A stretch of DNA of 64,000 nt, taken from Galbula dea (taxonomy: Eukaryota; Chordata; Aves; Piciformes; Galbulidae). Positions 58,001-64,000 of this stretch are shown in pieces. Position 1 is the stretch's first letter. Every line of letters starts with the position of its first letter. Where the stretch lies: positions 2,317,481 to 2,381,480 of the forward strand of contig VWZX01008184.1 in NCBI GenBank assembly GCA_013399015.1, in the 5' to 3' direction. The notes beneath the pieces were generated by a model. The model searched no databases. It was given only the letters and a program-made list of their open reading frames with translations, and was not told the origin of the DNA. The translations under genes were made by a program, and so were the position numbers.

Positions 58001-61000
58001 CACCAAGCCATCCTGGCAAGCTCTGTTAGAAGCAAGGGCACCTACAACTCGAGGGTTCTGTGTTGTTGTTGATCTCATGTCACCAAGTTGAGCCAACAAG
58101 GAGTAGTTATCGTTATTTACTCAGAAGGCTCCTCCAGGCACCCAGGTCCAGCCCAGGATTTGCTGCAGGGATGATGTGACTAAAGGCTCTGTCACACACC
58201 ACTGTCCCAGCTCCTGCTTTGCTGGTCAAAGCTGCAAGCCCCAGTTCCACCAAGGACATAAACACATGACTAAGGTGAAGCAGACACTTACCCCTGCAGC
58301 CAGCAATACACTCTCTGGTGTCAATCTCCTGAGAATTAATTTTGTGCTCAGTGCTGTGTTTGAAGGAGTTTGCAAGAGGGCAGAGGGTGCCCAAACATTG
58401 CCTGTTAATGAACAGCTGCACTGCAGGAATGCCAACAGGTGTTGCTTTGTGCTGTGAGACACCAAGACACTTCAGAAGATGTCTTTCATATGTAAAATGT
58501 GACCTTTCTGAAAGCATTCTGAACTCTCAGGTGCCTGCTGGACTAAAGTGGCCAGCTTTATTGGAAAAAAAAAAAAAAAGCCATGGGGTTGTATGGGGTG
58601 GAAAGTTCATTTTAATAATCCCTTCCCCAGTTCTTTTTCATTATGATGCAGACATCAAGGTCTGGAAGATCCCTATACCAGAGCTCAGAGCCATGCAGCC
58701 TCTAGGCAGCCCTACAGAGCAGAGCAGGATAATGGGGTTTGCCAGCAGCAGGCAGCTGGAGCCTGACTTTGCTAAAGATTAAGCAGCAAGGGGTCAATCT
58801 TCCTGCAGAATATGGTTGCTTTATCTCATAATACCTTTTTGTCCTGCCCTTTTGGTTTTTTGGGGAGAGCAAAGGGTGAATCCTACATCAAAGGTTATGC
58901 TAGAGCACAGTGTCTGGAAACCTCAGCTCCACACCATGGCTGGGGGAGAAAGAGGAGACTGGGAGATGAATAAATGGCTTGTCTCCAAAAATACAAAGCC
59001 TGCAGGTCAATGGGAAGCATGAACCCAAAGCACTGAAAAAGCATCATAACAGCAGATTTACCCATGCCCAGCTCAGGCAGCTGCAGTAGGGACACAAGTG
59101 ATCCAAGGCTGGAACCCCTCTACCAAGGGAAAGTCCCTTCCAACCCAAACTGTTCTGTGATTTCCACCACTGTCAGAGTGGGATGATGCTCTGGAGCAGC
59201 AGCTCCAGCACAGAGCTCAAGTTCATCTTGGCACATTACTGCTGGGAATGGAGCTGTACAGAGCCAGCACATGAATCATGGAGTCACAGAACACCAGGTT
59301 AGAAGGACGCACAAGGATCATCTGGTCCAACCTTTCTTAGTAAAAGCACAATCTAGATAAGATGGACCAGCACCTGTCCAGCTCAGCCTTAGAAGTATCC
59401 ACTGCTGGGGACAATCCCAAGCTGTGAGACCTCCTGCACTGGCTTGCAAGGCAGCACATCCCATCACTGCTGGGCTTTGCTTTCCCATTAATGTCCAGGA
59501 AGCAGTGACATGTACAGGTGCATCTCAGCTTCTGCATGGAAGAATGTGTCTCCCAGAGAGCAGTCAGTGGCCCTGGGACACCCCAGCTTTGCCAGAGCCA
59601 GCCCTAGCTCTATCTGCCAGTATAGCACCAAGCACTCAGAGGAATAAACCCATGGGCTGAGCTGCTGCTGTCCCACACAGGGACTGCAGGGAAAGAAAAA
59701 CAGGTTATTTTGAATCCATACTAGGCTGGGCATGAGCTCCAGCAGCAGCTCCTCTGCTGGTCCCTGGAGACTGGTTGTGTGCTTGCAGAGAAGCAGCCTG
59801 CATCCCTGACTGGAGGGGAAGCGAAAGTTTCCCAGAGCAAGTCCTGTTGTGGATGGGTGTAGGGATCTGCTTGGTTGCCAGAACCCATCATCCCTCCTGC
59901 TGGGGGCCAGCCCCAGCAACAGCCACCCCAAAGGGTTCAGCAAGAGATGCCCAATGCCACTTTCTCACCAAGGCAGCCCTAGTAACACCCTAGCCCATTT
60001 CAGCCCTGCAGAGCTGCAACGTGTTCAGCATTTTATCGTACGAGTACAAGGAGGTGCAGCTCAAACTGGCTCCCTCACAGCCATAAACCTGAAAGACCAG
60101 GATGATATCTGCTCAACAGAGGGAAAAGAGGAGCTGTGGCAACTTTCAGGCTGGGAATGAATAAACAGTAATTAAGCACGTGCAATAAGATCACCCTGAC
60201 TGGCGAGAGGTGAGGACAGAAATCAGATCTGACCACCATCCAAAGCTAGACCTGAATTTTCTGCTCCAAGCCCTGGCATTACTGCCACTCTCTGCAGCAT
60301 GGCTGATGTGACAGGCTGAAAACATGCATCTTCTACACACCAGGACTGAGTTCCATTAAAAGCAGAGGTAATTGGGGCCTATAATTAACTCCAGAGAAAA
60401 ATAATAGTGTTTATGAGTCAAACTCACCCGAGGGCAACCACAACAAGATGCTCCTCAGCTGAGTCATTGGGAAAACTGGCAGGCAGGTTGGATTGCCTTC
60501 CAAACCCCAAGCCATTAGGTTTCCTCCTCCTTGTGCTCTCCAGCTTTCTGAAGATGACCTGCACACAAGTATCTGTGAACACACCAAATTACACTCCTCC
60601 CCATGCTGTCCTCCAGCTTTCCTGCCTCCTGGACCACTTTGCTGGGTGCTAGCAAGGTGTCCTCAGCTCATGAGAGTTCATAGAGCTGCTTATCACCTCC
60701 AGAGCCATCAGTCCCTGGGGTGGCAGAGAGCCCATTTCTACTCAGAGCTGTCTGCCTGCCCACGCTCAAGGCCAGACTTAGAAGATAAAATGACATCAAC
60801 AAAATCAAGACAAAACTAAGGGAAACAAGAAAATAAAGTGGAAAGTGGAAAAATCCTTCCCCCCTTTCCACAGCCTTTAATCCTGGAGCTGTGTATTCCT
60901 GCATTAAACAGTTTGTGAGATGATTACATAAGTAAAATCTCTGCAAATCTTTTAAAAATAAATAAATAAATAGAGAAATAAAAAAAAACCAAACCAAAAA

Positions 61001-62699
61001 CCTGATTACTTCTCCCCCCTCCTCCTCTCTCCCACTGGCTAACCTTTGGCAGATTTAACAGATAACCAGCAGCAAATGGAAACCAAATAGATTGCTTAAA
61101 GTTTCATTGCCCTCCCAGGGCTCCCTTGGCCAGTTCTCCAGCAGAAGAACTTCTCCACAGGGCAGTTGGGGACTGTTAACAGATGCCCCAACGAGCAGAA
61201 GCTGCCCACAGAGCCAAGAGAGCGTCTGCTGGAAGGAACATCTGCTGTGATTTAAGATATTAGGAGGCACACTGAGATGCCTGAACAGCTTGGAGCAGAT
61301 CAGCGTGGGTGAAGGCAGAAAACCTGCTTTGGGGACTCTCTGGCTGAGAAATGAAGCATTTCCCTGAGCAAGTTGCAGGGGGCTGCTTGGTTGCCAGAAT
61401 CCATCATCCCTTCTTGCTGGAGACCAGCAACAGTCACCCAAAGGGTTCAGCACGAGATGCCCACTACCACTTCCCCACCAAGGCAAGCACTGGGGATGCT
61501 GTTGCACAAAACTGCATCCTCAGCATCCTTCCTCAGACCAAAAGAGGGTCAAACACCTAAGTCAAGCTCTAGTGACCTGCTCACTTCACCCAGTGCTTCC
61601 TCAGCAGCTGCTGAAGGTCTTGCAGTTAATAATTTGGGATGTTCTTTTCATCAGAGGAGCTCAGGTAAAAAGCAGTCATTCATTAATAACAAATAATTTC
61701 TCCACCAGCATATTACTGTGCCAAAACAAGCCTCATCCCTGTCATTACAGCACTCTCACTGTGCTGCTGAGGCAGGAATGCTTCACAGCTGCTGATGGCT
61801 GAGGAGTGAAGCCATCATCCTCTCCAACGCTAACGGGACGTGGGTACATCGAGCAAATGATGCTGTGGTCTTCAGCCACCCCCATGCAGTGCAAAGTCTT
61901 GGTGCCACCAGCCTGCCTGTCCATGGCCATGCTCTCCCTAAACCCACTCTTATTTTGGTGGCTTCTGGTGCACCTTTAAGTTTTCAGACCTCTGTTTCTA
62001 CTCAAGCCAGAAGATGTTCCAAGCACATTGACCTCCAGGGAATGTGAGCAATGACCCCGCTAATCCCATACCTTGGTTTCTACAACCCTGCCCTCTCTCA
62101 TGACACCATTGCTGTCCCACACAACTTAAATCCAACCAAGACAAACCTAAACTCTTTCCTTCTCCTTTTGAATCTTCCAAGTCTCTCTAGACAAAGCAAA
62201 GTTTTCCAGGAAGCAGCAAGAGGAGAGGTCTCAGGGAGAAACCGCCCTAGTATTACTGGCCACACTAGTGCTGATCCAAGCCAGGATGCATGATGACCTA
62301 TAGGCAGCTCTCAGCTCAAAGGAACCTGTGCCACCCTCCAGCTGAGGCTGGAGCTGCTCTGCTCCTTGCTTGGGAAACACCTGTGGAGTCTGCCCAAAGC
62401 CAGCCAGGATGCCTCACAGACAAAGCACAGCCTGGGCTGGAGGCAAAGGTCTGAAGCTGGGAGCCACCAACTTTGCTTCCCTTCCCACTACTGCTGCAGA
62501 GCAGTTACCAAAGGCCCTTGGCCACCTCTGTGTTCACCATGGGCTGTGAAGCTCAAAGGTAGGGCAGCTATGGTGCCAGTGAGAGCCATGCTCTCCCTTC
62601 CTGGCACAAGGTGACTCCTCTTACCTGGCATCGTCATCGCGGGCGATAAGGAGGCGCATGTGGCTGGTGGCAGATGCTGTCCTCAGGATGTCCACAGCC
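36911..62699 (-). CDS. STXBP4-like PDZ/coiled-coil/WW protein, 18 exons, 5' end cut by window
   Basis: Exons in transcript order: 62699-62625, 55306-55221, 54474-54354, 53084-52943, 52769-52663, 52276-52123, 50628-50556, 47539-47442, 44690-44594, 44032-43905, 43071-42979, 42071-42006, 41907-41719, 41431-41315, 40118-40069, 39242-39112, 37862-37805, 37007-36911. Every junction keeps phase, giving 626 residues and a TAG stop. Layout, numbered from the first full codon: last strands of a PDZ domain 1-22, Ser/Pro-rich linker to about 94, full PDZ about 98-188 with GLGL carboxylate loop, variable region to 270, EF-hand-like helices 285-350, coiled coil about 365-515, acidic linker, WW-like domain 577-606. 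Human STXBP4 (about 553 residues) shares the order from the full PDZ onwards; it binds syntaxin-4 and regulates GLUT4 vesicle fusion. Identity looks moderate, so I call it a paralogue. Its own function is unknown. Confidence 0.88.
37805..37862 (-). CDS. STXBP4-like exon: first half of degenerate WW domain
   Basis: Residues 576-594, ALPSDRDQCLPAEGIPNYK. It aligns without gaps to LPYGWEEAYTADGIKYFI of human STXBP4, but the first WW tryptophan is Arg (AGG) and the preceding Gly is Asp. The acceptor is TTTGCAG and the donor GTAGGT; both phases fit. Without splicing here the frame would meet a TAG at once. Confidence 0.72.
38045..38469 (-). mobile_element. CR1 LINE 3' fragment
   Basis: TTGATATGGTTGGAAAAGAT, then TGAGCCCAACCATTAAC and CCCTGGGCAGCCTGGGCCAG. 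It runs to the CAGCTGCTCCTCACAACACTTGTG part. It lies in the intron between the acidic-linker and WW exons. Confidence 0.92.
38470..38800 (+). mobile_element. Older CR1-like fragment, head to head with its neighbour
   Basis: GGGGGAGTTCAGACTAGATGCTGGG, then GCAGATCTGATCTAG, CCAGCAGTCCCTTTCAACCA and CTCTGTGAA. These are degraded CR1 3'-end landmarks in plus orientation, abutting the minus-oriented copy. Confidence 0.6.
39112..39242 (-). CDS. STXBP4-like exon: acidic linker and helix
   Basis: Residues 532-575, with NSEAEEDKTDAVSDT, then VDLLLSEAKELLAPILSNKE, comparable to LESKELVKSVRALLDMD before the human WW. The acceptor is TGTAAG (weak) and the donor GTAAGC. Confidence 0.85.
40069..40118 (-). 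CDS. STXBP4-like short exon
   Basis: Residues 516-531, NVQKVLSTPSHLPEEK, aligned with AIQEVFSDNSTPLSNLSE in human. The acceptor is TGACAG and the donor GTAGGA. A 50-base exon with phases that fit. Confidence 0.8.
41315..41431 (-). CDS. STXBP4-like exon: end of coiled coil
   Basis: Residues 477-515, with DILELKRQLSLADGQLRKSE and KLLLFVQ; human has DCQLRKSE and KLLHFVE. The acceptor is TCTCAG and the donor GTGAAT. Confidence 0.94.
41719..41907 (-). CDS. STXBP4-like exon: conserved coiled coil
   Basis: Residues 414-476, with QRQAHSAEQDYEEVIHLLEA and ELKMQLA. This is the most conserved stretch with human STXBP4 (QRQAHGMEMDYEEVIRLLEA). The acceptor is TTCCAG and the donor GTAGTG. Confidence 0.95.
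42006..42071 (-). CDS. STXBP4-like exon: coiled coil
   Basis: Residues 392-413, with LLKEVENSKKSMEDELQRL; human has KEKLLESDKQRKQLTEELQ. The acceptor is CCCTAG and the donor GTTAGT. Confidence 0.88.
42097..42537 (-). mobile_element. CR1 LINE 3' fragment
   Basis: GAATCATAGGATAATTAAGGTTGGAAAAGACCTCAGAGATCATTG, then CTGCCCTGGGGAGCCTGGGC. It fills much of the intron between two coiled-coil exons and starts 25 bases from the acceptor side of exon 42006-42071. Confidence 0.93.
42979..43071 (-). CDS. STXBP4-like exon: start of coiled coil
   Basis: Residues 361-391, with EELEQLQLEMMDLRQEVRRL and clear heptad spacing of Leu. The acceptor is TTGCAG and the donor GTGGAG, in phase 0. Confidence 0.88.
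43573..43812 (-). mobile_element. CR1 LINE tails, two pieces
   Basis: GAATCATAGAATCATTAAGGTTGAG at 43573, then a second tail CATTTAGGTTGGAAAACACC at 43645, followed by CACTGCCCTAGGAAGCCTGTTCC. Two starts suggest a partial duplication or nested insertion. Confidence 0.85.
43905..44032 (-). CDS. STXBP4-like exon: helices after EF-like loop
   Basis: Residues 318-360, with VLQALRDLMQEELDEAGLDT and HEVASLLDTSAFHSP, where human has VGAHEISNILDSQ. The acceptor is CTCACAG; the donor GTCAGT is inside a GTCAGTCAGTCC run. A CR1 tail ends about 95 bases past the donor. Confidence 0.88.
44594..44690 (-). CDS. STXBP4-like exon: EF-hand-like helices
   Basis: Residues 286-317, with VLQYLGLEVTEEKKRQLRQS and DSQGTVAYG. 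Human STXBP4 has LNYLGIQPTKEQHQALRQQ and DSKGTVSFG. The DSQGTVAYGD loop resembles a degenerate EF-hand. The donor is GTGAGT. Confidence 0.92.
45685..46020 (+). mobile_element. CR1 LINE 3' end
   Basis: GTTTAGCCTGAAGACTGAGAGGAGATCTG, then CCAGGCTGCCCAGAGAGGTTG and TTGGACTGGGTGATGCCCAAAG, ending in a degraded tail. Confidence 0.9.
46021..46869 (-). other. STXBP4-like intron between CR1 copies
   Basis: Moderately GC-rich unique sequence; no exon was recognised in either strand. Confidence 0.4.
46870..47265 (+). mobile_element. CR1 LINE 3' end
   Basis: CTGAGAGCCCTGGGGCTGCTTAGCC, then AGGTTGTGGAGCC and TGGACTGGCTGATCC, ending near GTTCAGGGATTCTG. It is very similar to the copies at 5776 and 63537. 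Confidence 0.92.
47442..47539 (-). CDS. STXBP4-like exon: linker leading to helical domain
   Basis: Residues 253-285, ending DPHVRLKDGKLEL, where human STXBP4 has NPSVRFKAEKLEM. The acceptor is TTTCCAG and the donor GTAAGT. Confidence 0.87.
48240..48775 (+). mobile_element. CR1 LINE 3' fragment, about 530 bp, intact tail
   Basis: ACCTGGACAAGCTGGAGCAGTGGG, then CCAAGAGCAGTGTCCTGAACC, and GACCTTGAAAGGTCCCTTCCAACCC ending ATTCTATGATTCT. Confidence 0.94.
48776..50555 (-). other. STXBP4-like intron, nothing recognised
   Basis: No exon or clear repeat between the CR1 tail and the exon at 50556. Small open frames show no homology I know. Confidence 0.4.
50556..50628 (-). CDS. STXBP4-like exon: linker
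   Basis: Residues 229-252, with NTRENTFPVPSLSPDVCPPE. Homology is weak, but the phases fit both neighbours. Human STXBP4 has SLFSSPPEILI in the same area. The acceptor is TTCTAG and the donor GTAAGA. Confidence 0.75.
51715..51850 (+). mobile_element. Old CR1-like tail
   Basis: GGAGACTAGATCAAACTGACTCCTGAGATCCCTTCCAGCTCTATGACT keeps the CR1 3'-end layout with many substitutions. Confidence 0.6.
52123..52276 (-). CDS. STXBP4-like exon: PDZ end and Pro-rich linker
   Basis: Residues 177-228, with HEGNTEVAFIPGRGRLHPG and NIPSPPPKAVGNG. TEVAFI is the last PDZ strand (human WEIAFI). The acceptor is a long T-run ending AAG, and the donor is GTAGGC. Confidence 0.9.
52282..52450. repeat. A/C-rich low-complexity tract before an acceptor
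   Basis: About 170 bases made of AAAC, AAAAC and CCCAAA words. On the transcript strand it is T/G-rich and runs straight into the acceptor at 52277. Confidence 0.85.
52663..52769 (-). CDS. STXBP4-like exon: second half of PDZ
   Basis: Residues 142-176, with DGRLRPGDQLIAINKDSLVG, then HEEARKIIAKAKL, the helix that lines the ligand groove. The acceptor is CTTTAG and the donor GTAGGC. Confidence 0.93.
52943..53084 (-). CDS. STXBP4-like exon: first half of PDZ
   Basis: Residues 94-141, with SISIAKSSGLGLTISGGTNR, then MIYVQELLPDGDCYK. Human STXBP4 has the same exon boundary after DCYK. The acceptor is TTGCAG and the donor GTAAGT. Confidence 0.93.
53085..54353 (-). other. STXBP4-like intron, nothing recognised
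   Basis: Intron between the Ser/Pro-rich exon and the first PDZ exon. No further exon or repeat was found. Confidence 0.4.
54354..54474 (-). CDS. STXBP4-like exon: Ser/Pro-rich linker
   Basis: Residues 54-93, with ESTSSGSSSRSQSPLLLSPA. It is disordered and rich in Ser-Pro sites that could be phosphorylated. The acceptor is GTTCAG and the donor GTATGT. Confidence 0.84.
55221..55306 (-). CDS. STXBP4-like exon: post-PDZ helix and linker
   Basis: Residues 26-53, with REFSELLEKFGSQSNTGSAR. The acceptor is TTTCCAG and the donor GTGAGT. A 7.3-kb intron separates it from the previous exon. Confidence 0.85.
55307..57539 (-). other. STXBP4-like long intron, 3' part
   Basis: Part of the 7.3-kb intron before the exon at 55221. 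AT-rich in 56400-57400. No exon or repeat family was recognised. Confidence 0.4.
57540..57810 (-). mobile_element. CR1 LINE 3' fragment
   Basis: GGCATAGAATGGTTAGAGCCAGAAGAGAC, then CACCTAGTCCAAACTCCTGC and CACCTCTCTGGGTAACCTGGG. Same subfamily as the copy at 26712. Confidence 0.88.
59085..59165 (+). mobile_element. Short CR1 tail
   Basis: AAAGTCCCTTCCAACCCAAACTGTTCTGTGATT is a CR1 3' terminus; little else of the element remains. Confidence 0.6.
59275..59440 (-). mobile_element. Degraded CR1 3' fragment
   Basis: ATGGAGTCACAGAACACCAGGTTAGAAGGACGCACAAGGATCATCTGGTCCAACC, then CCACTGCTGGGGACAATCC. Confidence 0.7.
59815..59995. repeat. Dispersed intronic duplication, copy A
   Basis: TCTGCTTGGTTGCCAGAACCCATCATCCC, then AAAGGGTTCAGCAAGAGATGCCCA and CACCAAGGCA. 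About 150 bases match copy B at 61350-61500 in the same orientation, by eye at about 80 percent. It is not a CR1. Confidence 0.85.
60940..60998. repeat. AAAT microsatellite and A-run
   Basis: TTTTAAAAATAAATAAATAAATAGAGAAAT followed by a run of A and AACC words. Confidence 0.85.
61350..61500. repeat. Dispersed intronic duplication, copy B
   Basis: GGCTGCTTGGTTGCCAGAATCCATCATCCC, then AAAGGGTTCAGCACGAGATGCCCA and CACCAAGGCA. It is the partner of the copy at 59815-59995, about 1.5 kb away in the same intron. Confidence 0.85.
61501..62624 (-). other. STXBP4-like long intron, 5' part
   Basis: Between copy B and the exon ending at 62625. No exon or repeat family was recognised. Confidence 0.4.
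62625..62699 (-). CDS. STXBP4-like exon: end of upstream PDZ
   Basis: Residues 1-25 of the visible part, AVDILRTASATSHMRLLIAR, then DDDAR. The pattern is the last helix and strand of a PDZ domain. The acceptor is TCCCAG and the donor GTAAGA. Its first base completes a codon from an exon beyond the right edge. It reads directly into the next exon. Confidence 0.82.
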
Positions 62700-63536
62700 C
62701 TGGGAGAGAAGGATCACAACACATCAATGCCAGCTCACAGCAGTGCTCCACAGAGCTTGCACAGCCACATATCAAAGCTCACAGCAAGCCAGGCAGAGAC
62801 CCGTGGCCTGGGCAGAGACTCATCAATGAGGTGACCTTTTTGGGCTAGATGCCTATGGAACAGCCTTGTTCCCACCCCTGGCTGTGAGCCCAGGGGGCAG
62901 CCAAGCTGCAGCCTCATTTTCCCACTTCTGCAATAAATGAGAAGTCCCCAATAACAAAGGAGATCCAGAAGATGCACATGGTGGTGACCAAATACCTCCC
63001 AGCACATCTCCACCCTTGGGAAGTTCAGGGATGGGTTCAGACCACATTGGTCCCTGTGAGAAGCAGGGCAGTGGGCTGGGGACCAGACACAGCCTCCCCT
63101 ACAGCTGCAGAGACATCCTTGGGACCTCCTTCACCAAGCCCAGCCTCTCTGGGATTTGGGAGCAGGAGAAGCTCCTCATGCTTCTTCCCAAGTATCCACC
63201 ATGCAGGATTGCAAGGCAAAAGGGAACTAGCAGCAGGTTTAATGGCAAAGGGGTGTCCCAAAATTGTGGGATATGATCAGCTCTGGATCAGTTCATTTTT
63301 TTTCTTGACAGGGAACTGAGGGGCTTGGTTGCAGCTCCAGATAGGAATCCTGCAGAGGATGGAATCAATCCTGCATATGGAAACCTCCTGCAGAGTTGTT
63401 GGGCTTAGACCCTGGCTAATCTCCAGCACTGGGAGCTGTGGGGCTTGCTGGGAAGCTGCAGCAGACAGCATGAGGGTGCCAAGAACTGTTAAAAGAAGAA
63501 TTTGGGGGAAACATCTGAACATCTCACAAATAGAGT
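62700..63536 (-). other. STXBP4-like intron upstream of the first visible exon
   Basis: I searched it for the rest of the upstream PDZ (GLGF-type loop, GD-x-I-L motif) on minus and found none. That part should lie beyond 64000. Confidence 0.45.
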
Positions 63537-63900
63537 TTGGAGTCACAGAATTCCTGCATGCTGGGGGTTGGAGGGGACCTCTGGGGATCATCTAGTCCTG
63601 CTAAAGCAGGGTCACCCACAGCAGGTTGCCCAGGATCACCTCCAGCTGGGTTTAGAATCTCCACAGAATGAGGCTCCACAACCTCTCTGGGCAGCCTGGC
63701 CCAGGGCTCTGGCACCCTCACAGCAAAGAAATTTCTCCTCCTGTTCAGATGGAACCTCCTGGGTTCCAGTTTGTGCCCATTGCCCCTTGGCCTGTTGCTA
63801 TGCAGCACTGAGAAGAGTCTGACCTCATCTTCTTGCCCCCACCCTTCAGCTATTGCTAAGCACTGAGCAGATCCCCTCTGGGTCTGCTCAGGTCAGATTC
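63537..63900 (-). mobile_element. CR1 LINE 3' fragment
   Basis: GTTGGAGGGGACCTCTGGGGATCATC, then GCAGGTTGCCCAGGATCACC and ACAACCTCTCTGGGCAGCCTGG. It lacks a short piece after CATCTAGTCC compared with the copy at 8925. Confidence 0.92.
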
Positions 63901-64000
63901 ACTGGTCTATTTTTATATGGAAACTTTTTGTTGGATAATTCCTAAGTTGGCCCTTGGGAACTGCACTGGCTGCATTAGAGCAGAGACAGAGCCATGCCCT

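Noticed and set aside
36911..62699. Calling the second gene STXBP4 itself
   Set aside because: Its neighbour is SEC14L5 rather than COX11/TOM1L1, identity in the PDZ is too low for a bird-human orthologue, and it has an extra upstream PDZ. I kept this as the main alternative.

Overview
The window is vertebrate nuclear DNA, almost certainly from a bird. Short exons with GT-AG splice sites are scattered over long introns, and about 24 truncated CR1 (chicken-repeat 1) LINE copies lie in both orientations, several ending in the CR1 3' tail ATTCTATGATTCTGTGA. The CR1 load is high for a bird. It would fit a CR1-rich lineage such as woodpeckers and allies, but the species is a guess.

Two protein genes can be read, both on the minus strand and therefore in tandem. 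(1) Positions 166-24190 carry 13 coding exons of SEC14L5, a PRELI/MSF1 - CRAL-TRIO - GOLD lipid-transfer protein. They give 616 residues; the C-terminal end, roughly 80 residues by comparison with the human protein, lies off the left edge. Its CpG-island promoter is at about 29750-30400. (2) Positions 36911-62699 carry 18 exons whose phases all agree, encoding the C-terminal 626 residues of a relative of syntaxin-binding protein 4 (STXBP4). The order is: end of an upstream PDZ domain, Ser/Pro-rich linker, complete PDZ domain, EF-hand-like helical segment, coiled coil, and a C-terminal WW-like domain. Its 5' exons lie beyond the right edge.

The second gene looks like a paralogue of STXBP4 rather than STXBP4 itself. 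It sits next to SEC14L5, not beside the usual STXBP4 neighbours; it diverges from human STXBP4 at many positions even in the PDZ; it has an extra PDZ upstream; and its WW domain has lost the first tryptophan. Human SEC14L1 and STXBP4 are both on 17q, and human SEC14L5 is on 16p13, which is paralogous to 17q25. The linked pair here may therefore be the sister pair from the vertebrate whole-genome duplications, with the STXBP4-like member missing from the equivalent human interval as I remember it.

Between the genes (about 30.4-36.1 kb) lie a solo-LTR-like sequence abutting the SEC14L5 promoter in the same orientation, two CR1 copies and one MIR-like SINE. Introns hold most of the remaining CR1 copies, two or three further old MIR-like fragments, a 150-bp dispersed duplication at 59.8 and 61.4 kb, and a small tandem duplication at 3.1 kb. 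I saw no tRNA, rRNA, CRISPR or prokaryote-like element.
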